64,000 nt of DNA from Clostridia bacterium (GCA_017470145.1 JAFUFB010000030.1:186001-250000), one strand, 5' to 3'. Shown: positions 1-7,063, numbered from the stretch's first letter. Numbers and translations are program-made. The notes: generated from the sequence alone by a model not told the origin.

Positions 1-718
1 TCGGAAGACCAAGTTTCGCATGCAAAGGTTTATCAGGGAAATCCTGCTGGATCAAACGGTGGCAATATAGCCGTTCGCTGTGGGCACAGATGTTGCGGAA
101 GAATGTCAGTGCATTCAGATATCTGGCGAGCTCTTTTTCATTCACATTGGAGAACTCTTTGCTGATGGCACTTTGCTCCTGATACCTCAGAAGAGAATAC
201 ATCTTTGATAGCTGACCGAATGTCATCGCGTTTTTAGTAACCCAAAGCGGGACGTTACCATGCGTAATGCGCTGATGGACAATATAGGCATGATCGGTGT
301 CCTGATTCGCTATCTTGTCCAGAATTCTGATCAGTTTGGAAACGGCTACAGATTTCTTCGGGTCTGATGTATAACAAGCAGATGAAAGATAGAAATACTG
401 TTGCTCTCCATAATGAGCACAAAACTTGTCAGAGATCAATTGCCCGATCTTCTGTTCTACTTGAAAAAGGTAGCTCAGTGTAAGTTCCCGCAGAGCCTTG
501 TCAAAATCGTAGAGAGAAACAATATCTTCGAAGGATGTGCTTTTCTCATACCGTCTGGTCATTTTATTGATGAACGGTTCCTTGTATCCGCCGACCAAAG
601 AAAAGTAGCCTATGTTCATCAACTTCTTCTCTGCAAATTTGGCATCGGCGATGATCAGGCCTTTTCTACTGGTCAGCATTGTGATCTGCTGACTGACATT
701 CAGGTAAGGTTTTGCCAT
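1..718 (-). CDS. Abi_2 (AbiD/AbiF-type) HEPN protein, copy 1, 3' end outside window
   Basis: The reading frame is open from an ATG at 718 to the left window edge, giving 239 residues without the C-terminus. It begins MAKPYLNVSQQ and carries the Abi_2 landmarks seen in copy 2: the GGYK.PFIN block, VHQR..HGNVPLWV, and the HEPN RNase motif RNICAHSER (RX4H). GGAG lies about 11 nt before the ATG. Proteins of this family are abortive-infection toxins that are thought to act as RNases; a role in phage defence or toxin-antitoxin function follows from the family, not from this sequence alone. The protein is well diverged from copy 2 (clearly under 60% identical by eye), yet the leader is nearly the same. 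Confidence 0.85.
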   Translation of the reverse strand, partial: MAKPYLNVSQQITMLTSRKGLIIADAKFAEKKLMNIGYFSLVGGYKEPFINKMTRRYEKSTSFEDIVSLYDFDKALRELTLSYLFQVEQKIGQLISDKFCAHYGEQQYFYLSSACYTSDPKKSVAVSKLIRILDKIANQDTDHAYIVHQRITHGNVPLWVTKNAMTFGQLSKMYSLLRYQEQSAISKEFSNVNEKELARYLNALTFFRNICAHSERLYCHRLIQQDFPDKPLHAKLGLP

Positions 719-739
719 GGGGCATATCTCCATCCTGTG

Positions 740-769
740 AAAATTAAAGGAGGGCCCTTAGGTCCTCCC
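740..769 (-). terminator. terminator-like hairpin between RNA 1 and Abi copy 1
   Basis: GGAGG pairs with CCTCC and an inner CC with GG around a UAA-type loop; the stem is followed by TTTAATTTT. It is identical to the copy at 2539-2569 except for one loop base. Read-through would be needed to express the Abi gene from the upstream promoter. Confidence 0.65.
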
Positions 770-808
770 GCAGTCCCAGGCCTCGCGAGTATCTGGAACT
801 AAGTCACT
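740..808 (-). ncRNA. putative structured antitoxin-like RNA 1 upstream of Abi copy 1
   Basis: A predicted transcript of about 69 nt starts roughly 7 nt past the -10 box at 815-820 and ends in a GC hairpin (749-769) with a TTTAATTTT tail (740-748). Inside, arms at 795-800 and 772-777 pair as AGUUCC with GGGACU. The matching arms in RNA 2 read GGUUCC with GGAACC, so at least one base pair changed on both sides. The T-run ends 22 nt before the Abi start codon, the same distance as in copy 2. This layout (strong promoter, short RNA, leaky terminator, HEPN toxin) is that of RNA-antitoxin systems. Function is inferred. Confidence 0.6.
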
Positions 809-814
809 GGCGTA

Positions 815-843
815 AGTATATGCAAAATGGGCTTGCCTGTCAA
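815..843 (-). promoter_or_regulatory. promoter of Abi cassette 1
   Basis: TTGACA (complement of 838-843), a 17-nt spacer and TATACT (complement of 815-820). It lies upstream of the putative RNA, not directly upstream of the Abi start codon. Confidence 0.8.
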
Positions 844-892
844 TAGGCTCTTCGATTTTTCCATCAGCCGAAAAGGCGTCTCTCTGGCTAAC

Positions 893-940
893 GTAACTGT
901 GACGTTTCTGTGTCATTATCCTCCCCTGCACAGTTAAGGA
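893..940. promoter_or_regulatory. conserved box of Abi cassette 1 with nested inverted repeat
   Basis: 29 nt (893-921) are identical to 2702-2730 in cassette 2, followed by a similar stretch ending in CAGTTAAGGA. It holds nested inverted repeats: TAACTGT (894-900) with ACAGTTA (930-936), and TGAC (900-903) with GTCA (912-915). The ~50 nt between this box and the -35 box are not conserved, so the box itself seems to be under constraint. On the minus strand it reads as MTQKRHSY, but the frames diverge at once. It could be an operator or one end of a mobile cassette. Confidence 0.6.
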
Positions 941-1432
941 AATCATAAGCCCACCGGCATTCTGCATCCGTCTCTTGGCGGGCAGAGCACCACAGCGAGT
1001 GAGGAGGACAGCCTTCTGCCGGATGATATCATTGACTTGGTTTACCGGTTGAAGCGGTCTTACTGTGCTAATGCGGCTTTCATCACCGCTGACAGCACGC
1101 TGGAGCAGATCCGGAAGCTGAAGGACGGCAACGGCCTGTATATCTGGCAGCCTGCTTTGACCGCCGGTGAGCCGAATCGTCTCCTGTGTTTCCCTGTGTA
1201 CACCAGCGCCTATATGCCTGCGGTTGAAGCGGGCGAGCCTGTGCTGGCTTTCGGTGATTTCAGTTACTACAATGTGGCTGATCGCGGGAACCGCAGTTTC
1301 CGGGCTTTGACAGAGCTGTATGCCGGAAACGGACAGGTTGGCTTCGTCAGCACTGAGCGTGTCGATGGCAAGCTGGTTCTGCCGGAAGCGGTGCAGGTGC
1401 TGAAGATGGCCGGAACCGTGGCGAACGGTTGA
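938..1432 (+). pseudogene. phage HK97-family major capsid protein, C-terminal fragment
   Basis: The frame opens right after the conserved box (in-frame stop at 935-937) and reads GNHKPTGIL, then a linker, DDIIDLVYRLKRSY, and ends KMAGTVANG before TGA at 1430-1432. GN.KPTGIL followed by LI-LVY-L, QPAL-GEPN-LLCFPVY and VLAFGDFSYYNVADR are hallmarks of the C-terminal half of HK97-fold capsid proteins. About 164 residues are left; the N-terminal scaffold/protease and E-loop parts are missing, and no start codon with a ribosome site is visible. It is a prophage remnant cut at the edge of Abi cassette 1. Confidence 0.8.
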
Positions 1433-1506
1433 TAATCGGTGCTTTTCTTGCCCCGGGGCCTCCACATCCCCTGGGAGCAGGGTTTAAGGGGCAAATAGAA
1501 CTGGAT

Positions 1507-1546
1507 TCTGGATTGTTCTGTCCGAATAGGATGACAACAATCCAGA
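1507..1546. repeat. perfect 11-bp hairpin between capsid remnant and Abi copy 2
   Basis: TCTGGATTGTT (1507-1517) pairs perfectly with AACAATCCAGA (1536-1546) around an 18-nt loop. It sits 33-72 nt past the Abi copy 2 stop codon. There is no T-run on either strand, so it is not a standard terminator. Confidence 0.5.
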
Positions 1547-1578
1547 GCCCAGATCATTCAGTTCTCTCAATGCCAGCC

Positions 1579-2517
1579 TTATAACCTGTAACGGGTAATT
1601 GATTCCCAATTTGCTGGCATACCCATGTAGCCCAGGAGCTCCGCATTTGAGATCCTCTTTGATTTTCGTGTGTAGGATTCGATGCACTTCCTGAGTTGCC
1701 GTTTGAAATTCAGAAACTCTTCTTTTGGAAGGAGATATCGCAGCGTGATTACCAGTCCAAAGTAATCACATTTTCCCAGAATGTATTTATTCCCCTTCTT
1801 GGGGATGCCCAGCTTAGCATGAAGCGGTGTATCGATAAAATCGTGCTGATTTAACCTGTAGCTGTAAAGCCTTTCGTTGTGAGCACAAACGTTGCGGAAC
1901 AGGGTCAAGCAGCACAAAGAGTTTTCCAGCTCCTGCTCAGTAATAGATGGAAAGGCGCTGCAGATTCTGGTTTGCTGCTGAATCTGCAACACAGAATACA
2001 TGATAGAGAGTTCGCCGAAGGTGAGAAGCTTACCTGCAACCCATAACGGAACATTTCCATATGCATTCCGCTGATGAACGATATAGCTGTGGTTATTGTC
2101 ATTTACAGCTTTGAGTAGATGTCTGTTGATCAGATTGCTGATTGTCCCTGCGCACTTTAATCCGGGACGGTAATTCTTCGGATTCAGGAATGCACTTTGC
2201 ATTTCACCGAAGTGGCTGCAGAAAGCATCCGAAATCAGCTGCCGTATTTTCTCTTCGACAGTGTTCAACGCACCGAAAGTCAGCAAGCGAAGATCCTTGT
2301 CGAACAGATATAACTCCAGGATATCTTCGAAGGTCGTTGATCCTTCATACATCCGTGTCATGGGATTGATGAACGGAGTTTTGTATCCGCCGATTAACGA
2401 AGTGTACTCGATATCAGTCAGCTTTCTTTCAGCAAAAGCAGTATCACGAACGATCAGCCCTTTTCTGGTGATTAAGTGCTGAACCTGCTGTCTGGGACTC
2501 AGATAAGGCTTACTCAC
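1579..2517 (-). CDS. Abi_2 (AbiD/AbiF-type) HEPN protein, copy 2
   Basis: 312 residues, the usual length for the Abi_2 family. The start is GTG at 2517 with GGAG about 9 nt upstream; the protein begins MSKPYLSPRQQ. The HEPN RX4H motif is R208-N-V-C-A-H213; VHQRNAYGNVPLWV (about 148-160) is a second family block, and the C-terminus ends in the typical GMPANWESI. Members are phage-defence abortive-infection proteins and are related to the HEPN RNases of Cas13. It has its own promoter-RNA-terminator leader (2539-2641). The intact frame and strong promoter suggest it is functional. Its target and trigger cannot be read from sequence. Confidence 0.9.
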   Translation of the reverse strand: MSKPYLSPRQQVQHLITRKGLIVRDTAFAERKLTDIEYTSLIGGYKTPFINPMTRMYEGSTTFEDILELYLFDKDLRLLTFGALNTVEEKIRQLISDAFCSHFGEMQSAFLNPKNYRPGLKCAGTISNLINRHLLKAVNDNNHSYIVHQRNAYGNVPLWVAGKLLTFGELSIMYSVLQIQQQTRICSAFPSITEQELENSLCCLTLFRNVCAHNERLYSYRLNQHDFIDTPLHAKLGIPKKGNKYILGKCDYFGLVITLRYLLPKEEFLNFKRQLRKCIESYTRKSKRISNAELLGYMGMPANWESITRYRL

Positions 2518-2538
2518 AGCAACGACTCCGATCAGAAC

Positions 2539-2569
2539 AAAATTAAAGGAGGGCCCGTAGGTCCTCCCG
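2539..2569 (-). terminator. terminator-like hairpin between RNA 2 and Abi copy 2
   Basis: GGAGG-A-CC, loop UAC-G, GG then CCTCC, followed by TTTAATTTT. Same as 740-769 apart from one loop base. Confidence 0.65.
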
Positions 2570-2606
2570 CGGTTCCAGTCCCGTAGGTTTCCGGAACCTG
2601 ATCACT
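2539..2606 (-). ncRNA. putative structured antitoxin-like RNA 2 upstream of Abi copy 2
   Basis: About 68 nt from the expected start near 2606 to the T-run at 2539-2547. GGUUCC (complement of 2593-2598) pairs with GGAACC (complement of 2571-2576), followed by the GC terminator stem (2548-2569). Primary sequence and folding match RNA 1, with a compensatory pair change in the first stem. The T-run to start codon distance is 22 nt, the same as in cassette 1. The annotation as antitoxin rests on architecture only. Confidence 0.62.
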
Positions 2607-2612
2607 GGAGTA

Positions 2613-2641
2613 ATTATATGCAAAACCGCCATTGCTGTCAA
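2613..2641 (-). promoter_or_regulatory. consensus promoter of Abi cassette 2
   Basis: TTGACA (complement of 2636-2641), exactly 17 nt, then TATAAT (complement of 2613-2618). A perfect sigma-70/sigma-A match, so constitutive high-level transcription of the RNA is expected. Confidence 0.88.
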
Positions 2642-2701
2642 TGGTTTCACTGTTTTTTCGAAATCCTGCAAAAGCCCAGTGAAGGCGCTAATCAGGTTTC
2701 T

Positions 2702-2746
2702 GTAACTGTGACGTTTCTGTGTCATTATCCCCTGTACAGTTAAGGA
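2702..2746. promoter_or_regulatory. conserved box of Abi cassette 2
   Basis: Same 29 nt as 893-921, then CCTGTACAGTTAAGGA. It starts 61 nt upstream of the -35 box (50 nt in cassette 1). The conserved stretch stops at TTAAGGA, as it does in cassette 1. The next 217 nt (2747-2963) hold nothing I recognise. Confidence 0.6.
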
Positions 2747-2963
2747 AAACGTCCGAGTTTCTACCTACTACAATGCTTGCTTTACGGTCCAAGAAGAGTG
2801 AACATGCGATAAGCCCAGAAGGCCCGATTTTAAAGGAAAGGAGAAGATCCTTCAACCGGGAAACAGACATTTTGCATGTACGAACTGGTGCTATAAGGTA
2901 CGGCATGAATTACCGCACAGTGAAATCTGAGACTGACGGGCAGATCCGGCAAATGATTATGGA

Positions 2964-3314
2964 TCACACTGGAGATACTCCAATAATATAGCAGTTCCCG
3001 ACCGTTCCGCCGCTGTTTCCCAGCAGAGACATCGTCTCTCCGCCGGTCCATGCCCAGTAATAGTTCGATCCCGGCACCTGCACCCGGATCAGCCAGGGTT
3101 GATCGCACTTGCCACGCTCAATATACTCCAGCAGCTTTCTATCTCTTCCCCACTTGAATTCTGTAAAGGTGGAGGAGCCAACATATGGATATAGGCTCTT
3201 CAGCGTTACGATCAGCTTGTAGCCCCTGTATAGCAGCAAGACGCGATCATTGGCTTTCAGCATGTCCATCAGGTCTTCTGCCTTTGACGTACTGGTAATT
3301 TCGAATTCTGGCAT
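2964..3314 (-). CDS. hypothetical protein (116 aa)
   Basis: The start is probably ATG at 3314 with AGGTGA a few nt upstream; a GTG at 3323 would add three residues. The protein (MPEFEITSTSKAEDLMDML...) is soluble, without signal peptide or membrane segment, with tryptophan- and glycine-rich stretches (PWLIRV, NYYWAWTGG) near its end. I do not recognise the family. It lies in the phage/defence island, downstream of the HD hydrolase on the same strand. A 19-codon frame beginning MIRCENL overlaps the HD stop and ends just before this gene (stop about 3324-3326); it may be a scrap of another gene. Confidence 0.5.
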   Translation of the reverse strand: MPEFEITSTSKAEDLMDMLKANDRVLLLYRGYKLIVTLKSLYPYVGSSTFTEFKWGRDRKLLEYIERGKCDQPWLIRVQVPGSNYYWAWTGGETMSLLGNSGGTVGNCYIIGVSPV

Positions 3315-3369
3315 GATCTTCACCTACTCAAGCACCAGGTACTCTGACAGCTCTTCATCGGGCAGATTT

Positions 3370-3963
3370 TCACACCGAATCATTCTCTGTTTTCTGCGGA
3401 ACACCAGCGAGCTGAAGCTCATTCGCATGAGCCTTCATGCCTTCAATCACAATTTCGGAGACATCCCGGATATCCATTCCAAGCATCTCACACCCCTGCA
3501 GAATCAATTCTCTGTTACATTTTGCGGCAAATTTCTTATCCTTCCACTTCTTCATGAAGCTTTTGATTTCCATATCCGTAATTCCTGCGGGACGCATCCG
3601 GGCAGCAGCCTGAACGATTCCAGTCAATTCGTCTGCTGTGAAAAGACTTTTTTCCATCAATGTTTCAGGTTTCACATCCGTACATATTGAATAGCCGTGG
3701 CTGAGAATCGCCCGGATATCATCTTCTGGGATTCCCCATTTTCGCAGAGGCTCCTCTGTGTGGGCAAGATGCTCTTCCGGATACTTTTCATAATCATAGT
3801 CATGCAGCCAGCCAACTGCTGCCCAATGCTCCGGATCTTCACTGAAGTATTTAGCCATGGCTTCCATTGCCGCGGAGACATTTGCCGCGTGCAGCAGCAG
3901 GTGATCCTCATGCACCATGGTTGCATTGATTTCTTTTGCCTTCTCCAATGTCAGTCTGTCCAT
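3370..3963 (-). CDS. HD-domain hydrolase
   Basis: 197 residues beginning MDRLTLEKAKEIN. The HD signature is seen as a histidine in LLLHAANV (about 24), the H-D pair in VGWLHDYDYEK (about 54-55), a further histidine in ILSHGYS and an aspartate in FTADELTG. This is the layout of small HDIG-type metal phosphohydrolases common in clostridia, usually of unknown substrate. Its own promoter and an AAGGAGGG ribosome site lie upstream. It is the only gene in the 1-4227 island with a likely housekeeping-like role; it could belong to the host or to the island. Confidence 0.8.
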   Translation of the reverse strand: MDRLTLEKAKEINATMVHEDHLLLHAANVSAAMEAMAKYFSEDPEHWAAVGWLHDYDYEKYPEEHLAHTEEPLRKWGIPEDDIRAILSHGYSICTDVKPETLMEKSLFTADELTGIVQAAARMRPAGITDMEIKSFMKKWKDKKFAAKCNRELILQGCEMLGMDIRDVSEIVIEGMKAHANELQLAGVPQKTENDSV

Positions 3964-3992
3964 TGTTCAATCCCTCCTTGTTTTACAGGCGG

Positions 3993-4021
3993 ATTATACT
4001 GGAAAGCTATGAAGAGTGCAA
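3993..4021 (-). promoter_or_regulatory. promoter of the HD hydrolase gene
   Basis: TTGCAC (complement of 4016-4021), 17-nt spacer, TATAAT (complement of 3993-3998), about 30 nt before the start codon. Confidence 0.75.
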
Positions 4022-4051
4022 GCGGAATTGCAAGCGGCAGATGCAGGCAGT

Positions 4052-4216
4052 TTATCTGACAAGAAGTGTCTCCCCATCTGAAGGAAAACCAATATGAGCG
4101 TAGGAAACATCAGCGGCATACTTCTGGATGATACTTTTCAGTCCAGGCATAACGATTCCGTTCCATTCTGCTTTATCGGGATGAACATAACTCAGCATAA
4201 GAATCTGGCTGAAAAG
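4052..4216 (-). pseudogene. C-terminal remnant of a third Abi_2 protein
   Basis: The minus-strand frame ending TAA at 4052 reads about 55 residues: RLFSQILMLSYVHPDK, then WNGIVMPGLKSIIQKYA, then SYAHIGFPSDGETLL. This matches the spacing of the Abi copy 2 tail (YFGLVITLRYLLP, a helix, GMPANWESI), except that the usual Trp in the FP.xWE motif has become Gly. No start codon or ribosome site belongs to it, and it begins right after the stop of the trans-sulfuration gene (4228-4230). It therefore marks the right edge of the island. Family assignment is by motif, without a database search. Confidence 0.55.
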
Positions 4217-4227
4217 ACGTTGATCGG

Positions 4228-5370
4228 CTACTTCTCCAGCGCCTGCGTCAAATCCTTTACCAGATCCTCCGCATCCTCCAGGCCCACGGAGAGGCGCAGC
4301 AGCGTCTCGTCGATGCCCAACTTTTCCCGCAGGGGCCCGGGCACCTCGCAATGGGTCTGGGTCAGGGGATAGGTCAGCAGCGATTCCGTGCCCCCCAGGC
4401 TCTCCGCGAAGGTAATCAACCGCACTTTTTTCAGCGCCCGATGGGCGGTTTCCTGGTCCACTGTCCGGAAGGAAATCATGGCCCCGGAACCCGTGGCCTG
4501 GCTTTGGTTTACCTCGTAGCCCGGGTGGCCGGGGCGGCCAATATAGTACACCTCCCGCACCAATGGATGCTTCTCCAGGGTCTCCACGATCTTCTTGGCC
4601 GTTCTTTCCTGATGGCGCACCCGCACATGCAGGGTCTTGAGCCCCCGCAGCACCAGCCAGCAATCGAAGGGCGCCAGGGCCGCGCCGATGGTCTTGGCGA
4701 TGAGCCGCAGCCGATCCGCGATCTCCAGCTCGTTCAGCACCAGAAAGCCGGAAATCGTATCGTTATGGCCGCTGAGGTACTTCGAGCCGCTATGAACCAC
4801 GATATCCGCCCCCAAGGTCAGGGGGCGCTGGAACACCGGGGTCAGGAAGGTATTATCCACGCTGAGCAGCGCCCCATGGGCATGGGCAATCCGGGCGCAG
4901 GCCTGAATGTCCGTCACCTTCATCATGGGATTGCTGGGAGTCTCCACATGCATCAGCCGGGTGTTGGGCCGGATGCTGGCCTCCACCTGGGAAAGGGAGG
5001 TAGTGTCCACATAGGAAACCTCTATGCCGTTTTTCGCGCAGACTTGATCAAACAGGCGGGTGACGCCTCCGTAGAGATCCTCTCCGCAGAGGATATGATC
5101 CCCGGGGCGCAGCAGCTCAACCAGCGCAGAAACGGCTGCCATACCGGAGGAAAAGGCAATCGCCTCCTTCGCTTCTTCCAAAGAAGCGACTACTTCCTCC
5201 AGCTGCAGCCGGGTAGGATTATCCTGTCGGGAATAATTAAATTGTTCATGGCCAATCAAGGAATGTCCAAAGGTTGCCGTCTGATAAATCGGAAAGCTGA
5301 CGGACCGCGCTCCATCCTGATAGGCATGCGCTTCTCCGTGAATACATCGAGTGTCAAAGCTCCATTCCAT
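4228..5370 (-). CDS. PLP-dependent trans-sulfuration enzyme (cystathionine synthase/lyase family)
   Basis: 380 residues, normal for the Cys/Met-metabolism PLP family. Visible landmarks: YSRQDNPTR (46-54, phosphate contact from the neighbouring subunit), SSGMAA (74-79), D172 in VDNTF (pyridine nitrogen contact) and the PLP lysine K197 in HSGSKYLSGHND. The family converts between cysteine, cystathionine and homocysteine or splits C-S bonds, in the cytosol. Gamma-synthase, beta-lyase and gamma-lyase cannot be told apart safely here; the SGHND motif fits lyase-type members. GGAGG precedes the ATG. It stands alone, with a long leader (5371-5559). Confidence 0.9.
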   Translation of the reverse strand: MEWSFDTRCIHGEAHAYQDGARSVSFPIYQTATFGHSLIGHEQFNYSRQDNPTRLQLEEVVASLEEAKEAIAFSSGMAAVSALVELLRPGDHILCGEDLYGGVTRLFDQVCAKNGIEVSYVDTTSLSQVEASIRPNTRLMHVETPSNPMMKVTDIQACARIAHAHGALLSVDNTFLTPVFQRPLTLGADIVVHSGSKYLSGHNDTISGFLVLNELEIADRLRLIAKTIGAALAPFDCWLVLRGLKTLHVRVRHQERTAKKIVETLEKHPLVREVYYIGRPGHPGYEVNQSQATGSGAMISFRTVDQETAHRALKKVRLITFAESLGGTESLLTYPLTQTHCEVPGPLREKLGIDETLLRLSVGLEDAEDLVKDLTQALEK

Positions 5371-5530
5371 CGTTTTTCCTCCATCCTTTTATTTACCAAT
5401 TGCCCCTCCAAAGGCAATAGGAATTGTATATGATTCTGGAGGAAAAGTGAAATACCCTTTTTCCATCGATAGCAATAGATTCAATCTATGGCTTTGCATA
5501 AAAAACAGTTTCTCCTCAGGGCAGAGACAC

Positions 5531-5559
5531 AAGATAATTACTGTACAGTAGCCCTTCAA
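5531..5559 (-). promoter_or_regulatory. possible promoter of the trans-sulfuration gene with palindromic spacer
   Basis: TTGAAG (complement of 5554-5559), 17 nt and TATCTT (complement of 5531-5536). The spacer holds a perfect 12-bp palindrome, TACTGTACAGTA (5539-5550), a plausible repressor site. No SAM or T-box riboswitch core was recognised in the ~160-nt leader. The rest of 5371-5695 holds one palindrome copy (5591-5613) and the M28 3' end. Confidence 0.4.
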
Positions 5560-5590
5560 ACCCAGTTGACTGAGGAAACGACGATGAAAA

Positions 5591-5613
5591 CTCCCCCGCG
5601 GAGCGGGGGAGCG
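5591..5613. repeat. dispersed palindrome, family A
   Basis: CTCCCCCGCGGAGCGGGGGA core between the M28 peptidase and the trans-sulfuration gene. Related copies are at 8374-8477, 19859-19885, 30304-30366, 39426-39516, 48259-48286 and 57298-57520. Confidence 0.75.
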
Positions 5614-5695
5614 AGAAAAACATATCCATGGGCGAAGAAAGCAATGTGCTTTCTCACTGACTTGTATCAATCTTCGTTGTCCCGAATCATCCGAT

Positions 5696-7000
5696 TCAGA
5701 AATGGAAGGGCAGGGAGGGATCCTCATCCGGAGGAAGAGACGCCGCCGCGCTCTGTTCCTTGCCGAAATAGTCAATTAGATCCTTCCGCAGCTTTTCCGG
5801 AATGCGCCGCCGAATGGGGAATACCTCGGCGTCCGCCAGCCGGAGAACCAGCTTCGCCAGAAAAGCCGCTTCCGCCTCCAGCACATCGGCAGAGATCAAA
5901 TCCATGTTGTCATATCGGGTGTGCATGTATCCCCCACCCCGGGGCGCCCCCTGGCCCATGCTGATGCTGGGCACACCATGGTCGCTGAACACCGCGCAAT
6001 CGCTGCTCATCACCCGCTGGGTGGTTACGGCGGCATAGCCCACCTCCCGCAACAGCTGCTTGGCCCAGGTTTCCGCCTCATCCTCCGCGGTGACGAAAAC
6101 AATCTCCTTGCCCAGGATGCTTCCGCCCACGTCCACATTCACCATGCCCTGAATCTGGGGCAACTCCCCTTCATGGGCCTTGACCCAGGCTTTGGACCCC
6201 CGCAGGCCAGTCTCCTCCGATCCGAAGAGAATCGCTTTCACCGTGCGCCTGGGCGGATGCTGCTTCAGAGCAGACAGCAGCTGAACCACCTCCACAGCTC
6301 CAGCGCCGTTATCCCAGGCGCCGAAGGAGAAGGGCACGCTGTCGTAATGGGCACCCACTACCAGAGTTTCCGCCGCCTTGTCCGTGCCAGGCACGGTAAC
6401 CACCAGGTTCTGAGAAGCCACGGTCTTTTCCTCCAGCCGCAGCACCACCCGAAGGGCAACCGGCTTGACCCGCAGCAGCTCCACCGCCTCGATCATCCGA
6501 ATGGTAAAGGCCGGCAGGGGCTGCAGACCATGGGCGCTGAGGCGGAATCGGGCCGTCTCCAGGTCGCTGTTCTCGTAGGTATCCCGAACAGTGCCACTGG
6601 TGGTCAAATAAGCTTTCACCCCCGCCTCCAGCAGCCGGCGATATTCCTTCTGGGACAGCCGATCATGCAGCAGCACGATCTTCCCCCGAACCCGGGAGAG
6701 GCTCACCTCGTCAAAGGATTTCAGGTAGAAAAACTCGCCAGTTTCCCCACTTTCCGTCGTTTCCGCGCTGTCGATCAGCCCCGTCACCGGGAAGGAGCGC
6801 TCGCTTCCGTCGGCCAAAATCGCGGTGACTTCCGCCCGGACCGGGACGCGATGGGTGTACTCAAAGCCTTCTACCTGGGGCTCGAAGCCTGCCTTGCGAA
6901 TCTCCTCCGCCAGGAAAGCAGCCGCTTTCCGCTCCTCCGCCGTTCCACTGGGACGGGTAAAGCTGAGGGTCTGGAGCCGCGTATAGATTTCCGATGCCAT
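5696..7000 (-). CDS. M28-family zinc aminopeptidase with inserted PA-like domain
   Basis: 434 residues. The two-zinc site of M28 peptidases is complete: H218 and D220 in GAHYDS, bridging D230 in WDNGAG, catalytic E262 with ligand E263 in GSEETG, D290 in NVDVGG and H360 in YMHTRYDN. Residues about 65-190 fit the protease-associated insert common in this family. No signal peptide is present, so it probably works in the cytosol on short peptides. It follows the glutathionyl-hydroquinone reductase-like gene by 63 nt, behind an 18-bp hairpin. With the oppABCDF operon upstream it may serve peptide use; this is inference from position. Confidence 0.9.
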   Translation of the reverse strand: MASEIYTRLQTLSFTRPSGTAEERKAAAFLAEEIRKAGFEPQVEGFEYTHRVPVRAEVTAILADGSERSFPVTGLIDSAETTESGETGEFFYLKSFDEVSLSRVRGKIVLLHDRLSQKEYRRLLEAGVKAYLTTSGTVRDTYENSDLETARFRLSAHGLQPLPAFTIRMIEAVELLRVKPVALRVVLRLEEKTVASQNLVVTVPGTDKAAETLVVGAHYDSVPFSFGAWDNGAGAVEVVQLLSALKQHPPRRTVKAILFGSEETGLRGSKAWVKAHEGELPQIQGMVNVDVGGSILGKEIVFVTAEDEAETWAKQLLREVGYAAVTTQRVMSSDCAVFSDHGVPSISMGQGAPRGGGYMHTRYDNMDLISADVLEAEAAFLAKLVLRLADAEVFPIRRRIPEKLRKDLIDYFGKEQSAAASLPPDEDPSLPFHF

Positions 7001-7022
7001 GATGATCTTTTCCTCCTTCCAC

Positions 7023-7062
7023 CTTAGATTGCTCTCCCCCAGGAGGGGGAGAGCAATCTAAG
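7023..7062. repeat. perfect 18-bp hairpin after the stop codon of the GST-like gene
   Basis: Arms 7023-7040 and 7045-7062 are exact inverses (on the minus strand CTTAGATTGCTCTCCCCC, loop TCCT). The hairpin begins one base after the TAA at 7064-7066 and ends just before the M28 ribosome site. There is no T-run; it may protect the upstream mRNA or dampen read-through. Confidence 0.7.
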
Positions 7063-7063
7063 C

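Noticed and set aside
1507-1546. Rho-independent terminator of Abi copy 2
   Set aside because: The stem is strong but neither strand has a T-run after it.
758-2725. Conserved small proteins starting MTQKRHSY in both Abi leaders
   Set aside because: Only the first eight codons agree. The frames then run out of register with the conserved RNA region and end at different places in the terminators, so DNA or RNA conservation explains it better.
2719-2991. 90-codon plus-strand frame after cassette 2
   Set aside because: No ribosome site, no recognisable domain, and it runs into the opposite-strand gene at 2964.
5371-5559. SAM or T-box riboswitch before the trans-sulfuration gene
   Set aside because: No S-box or T-box core motifs and no clear terminator/antiterminator pair were found in the leader.
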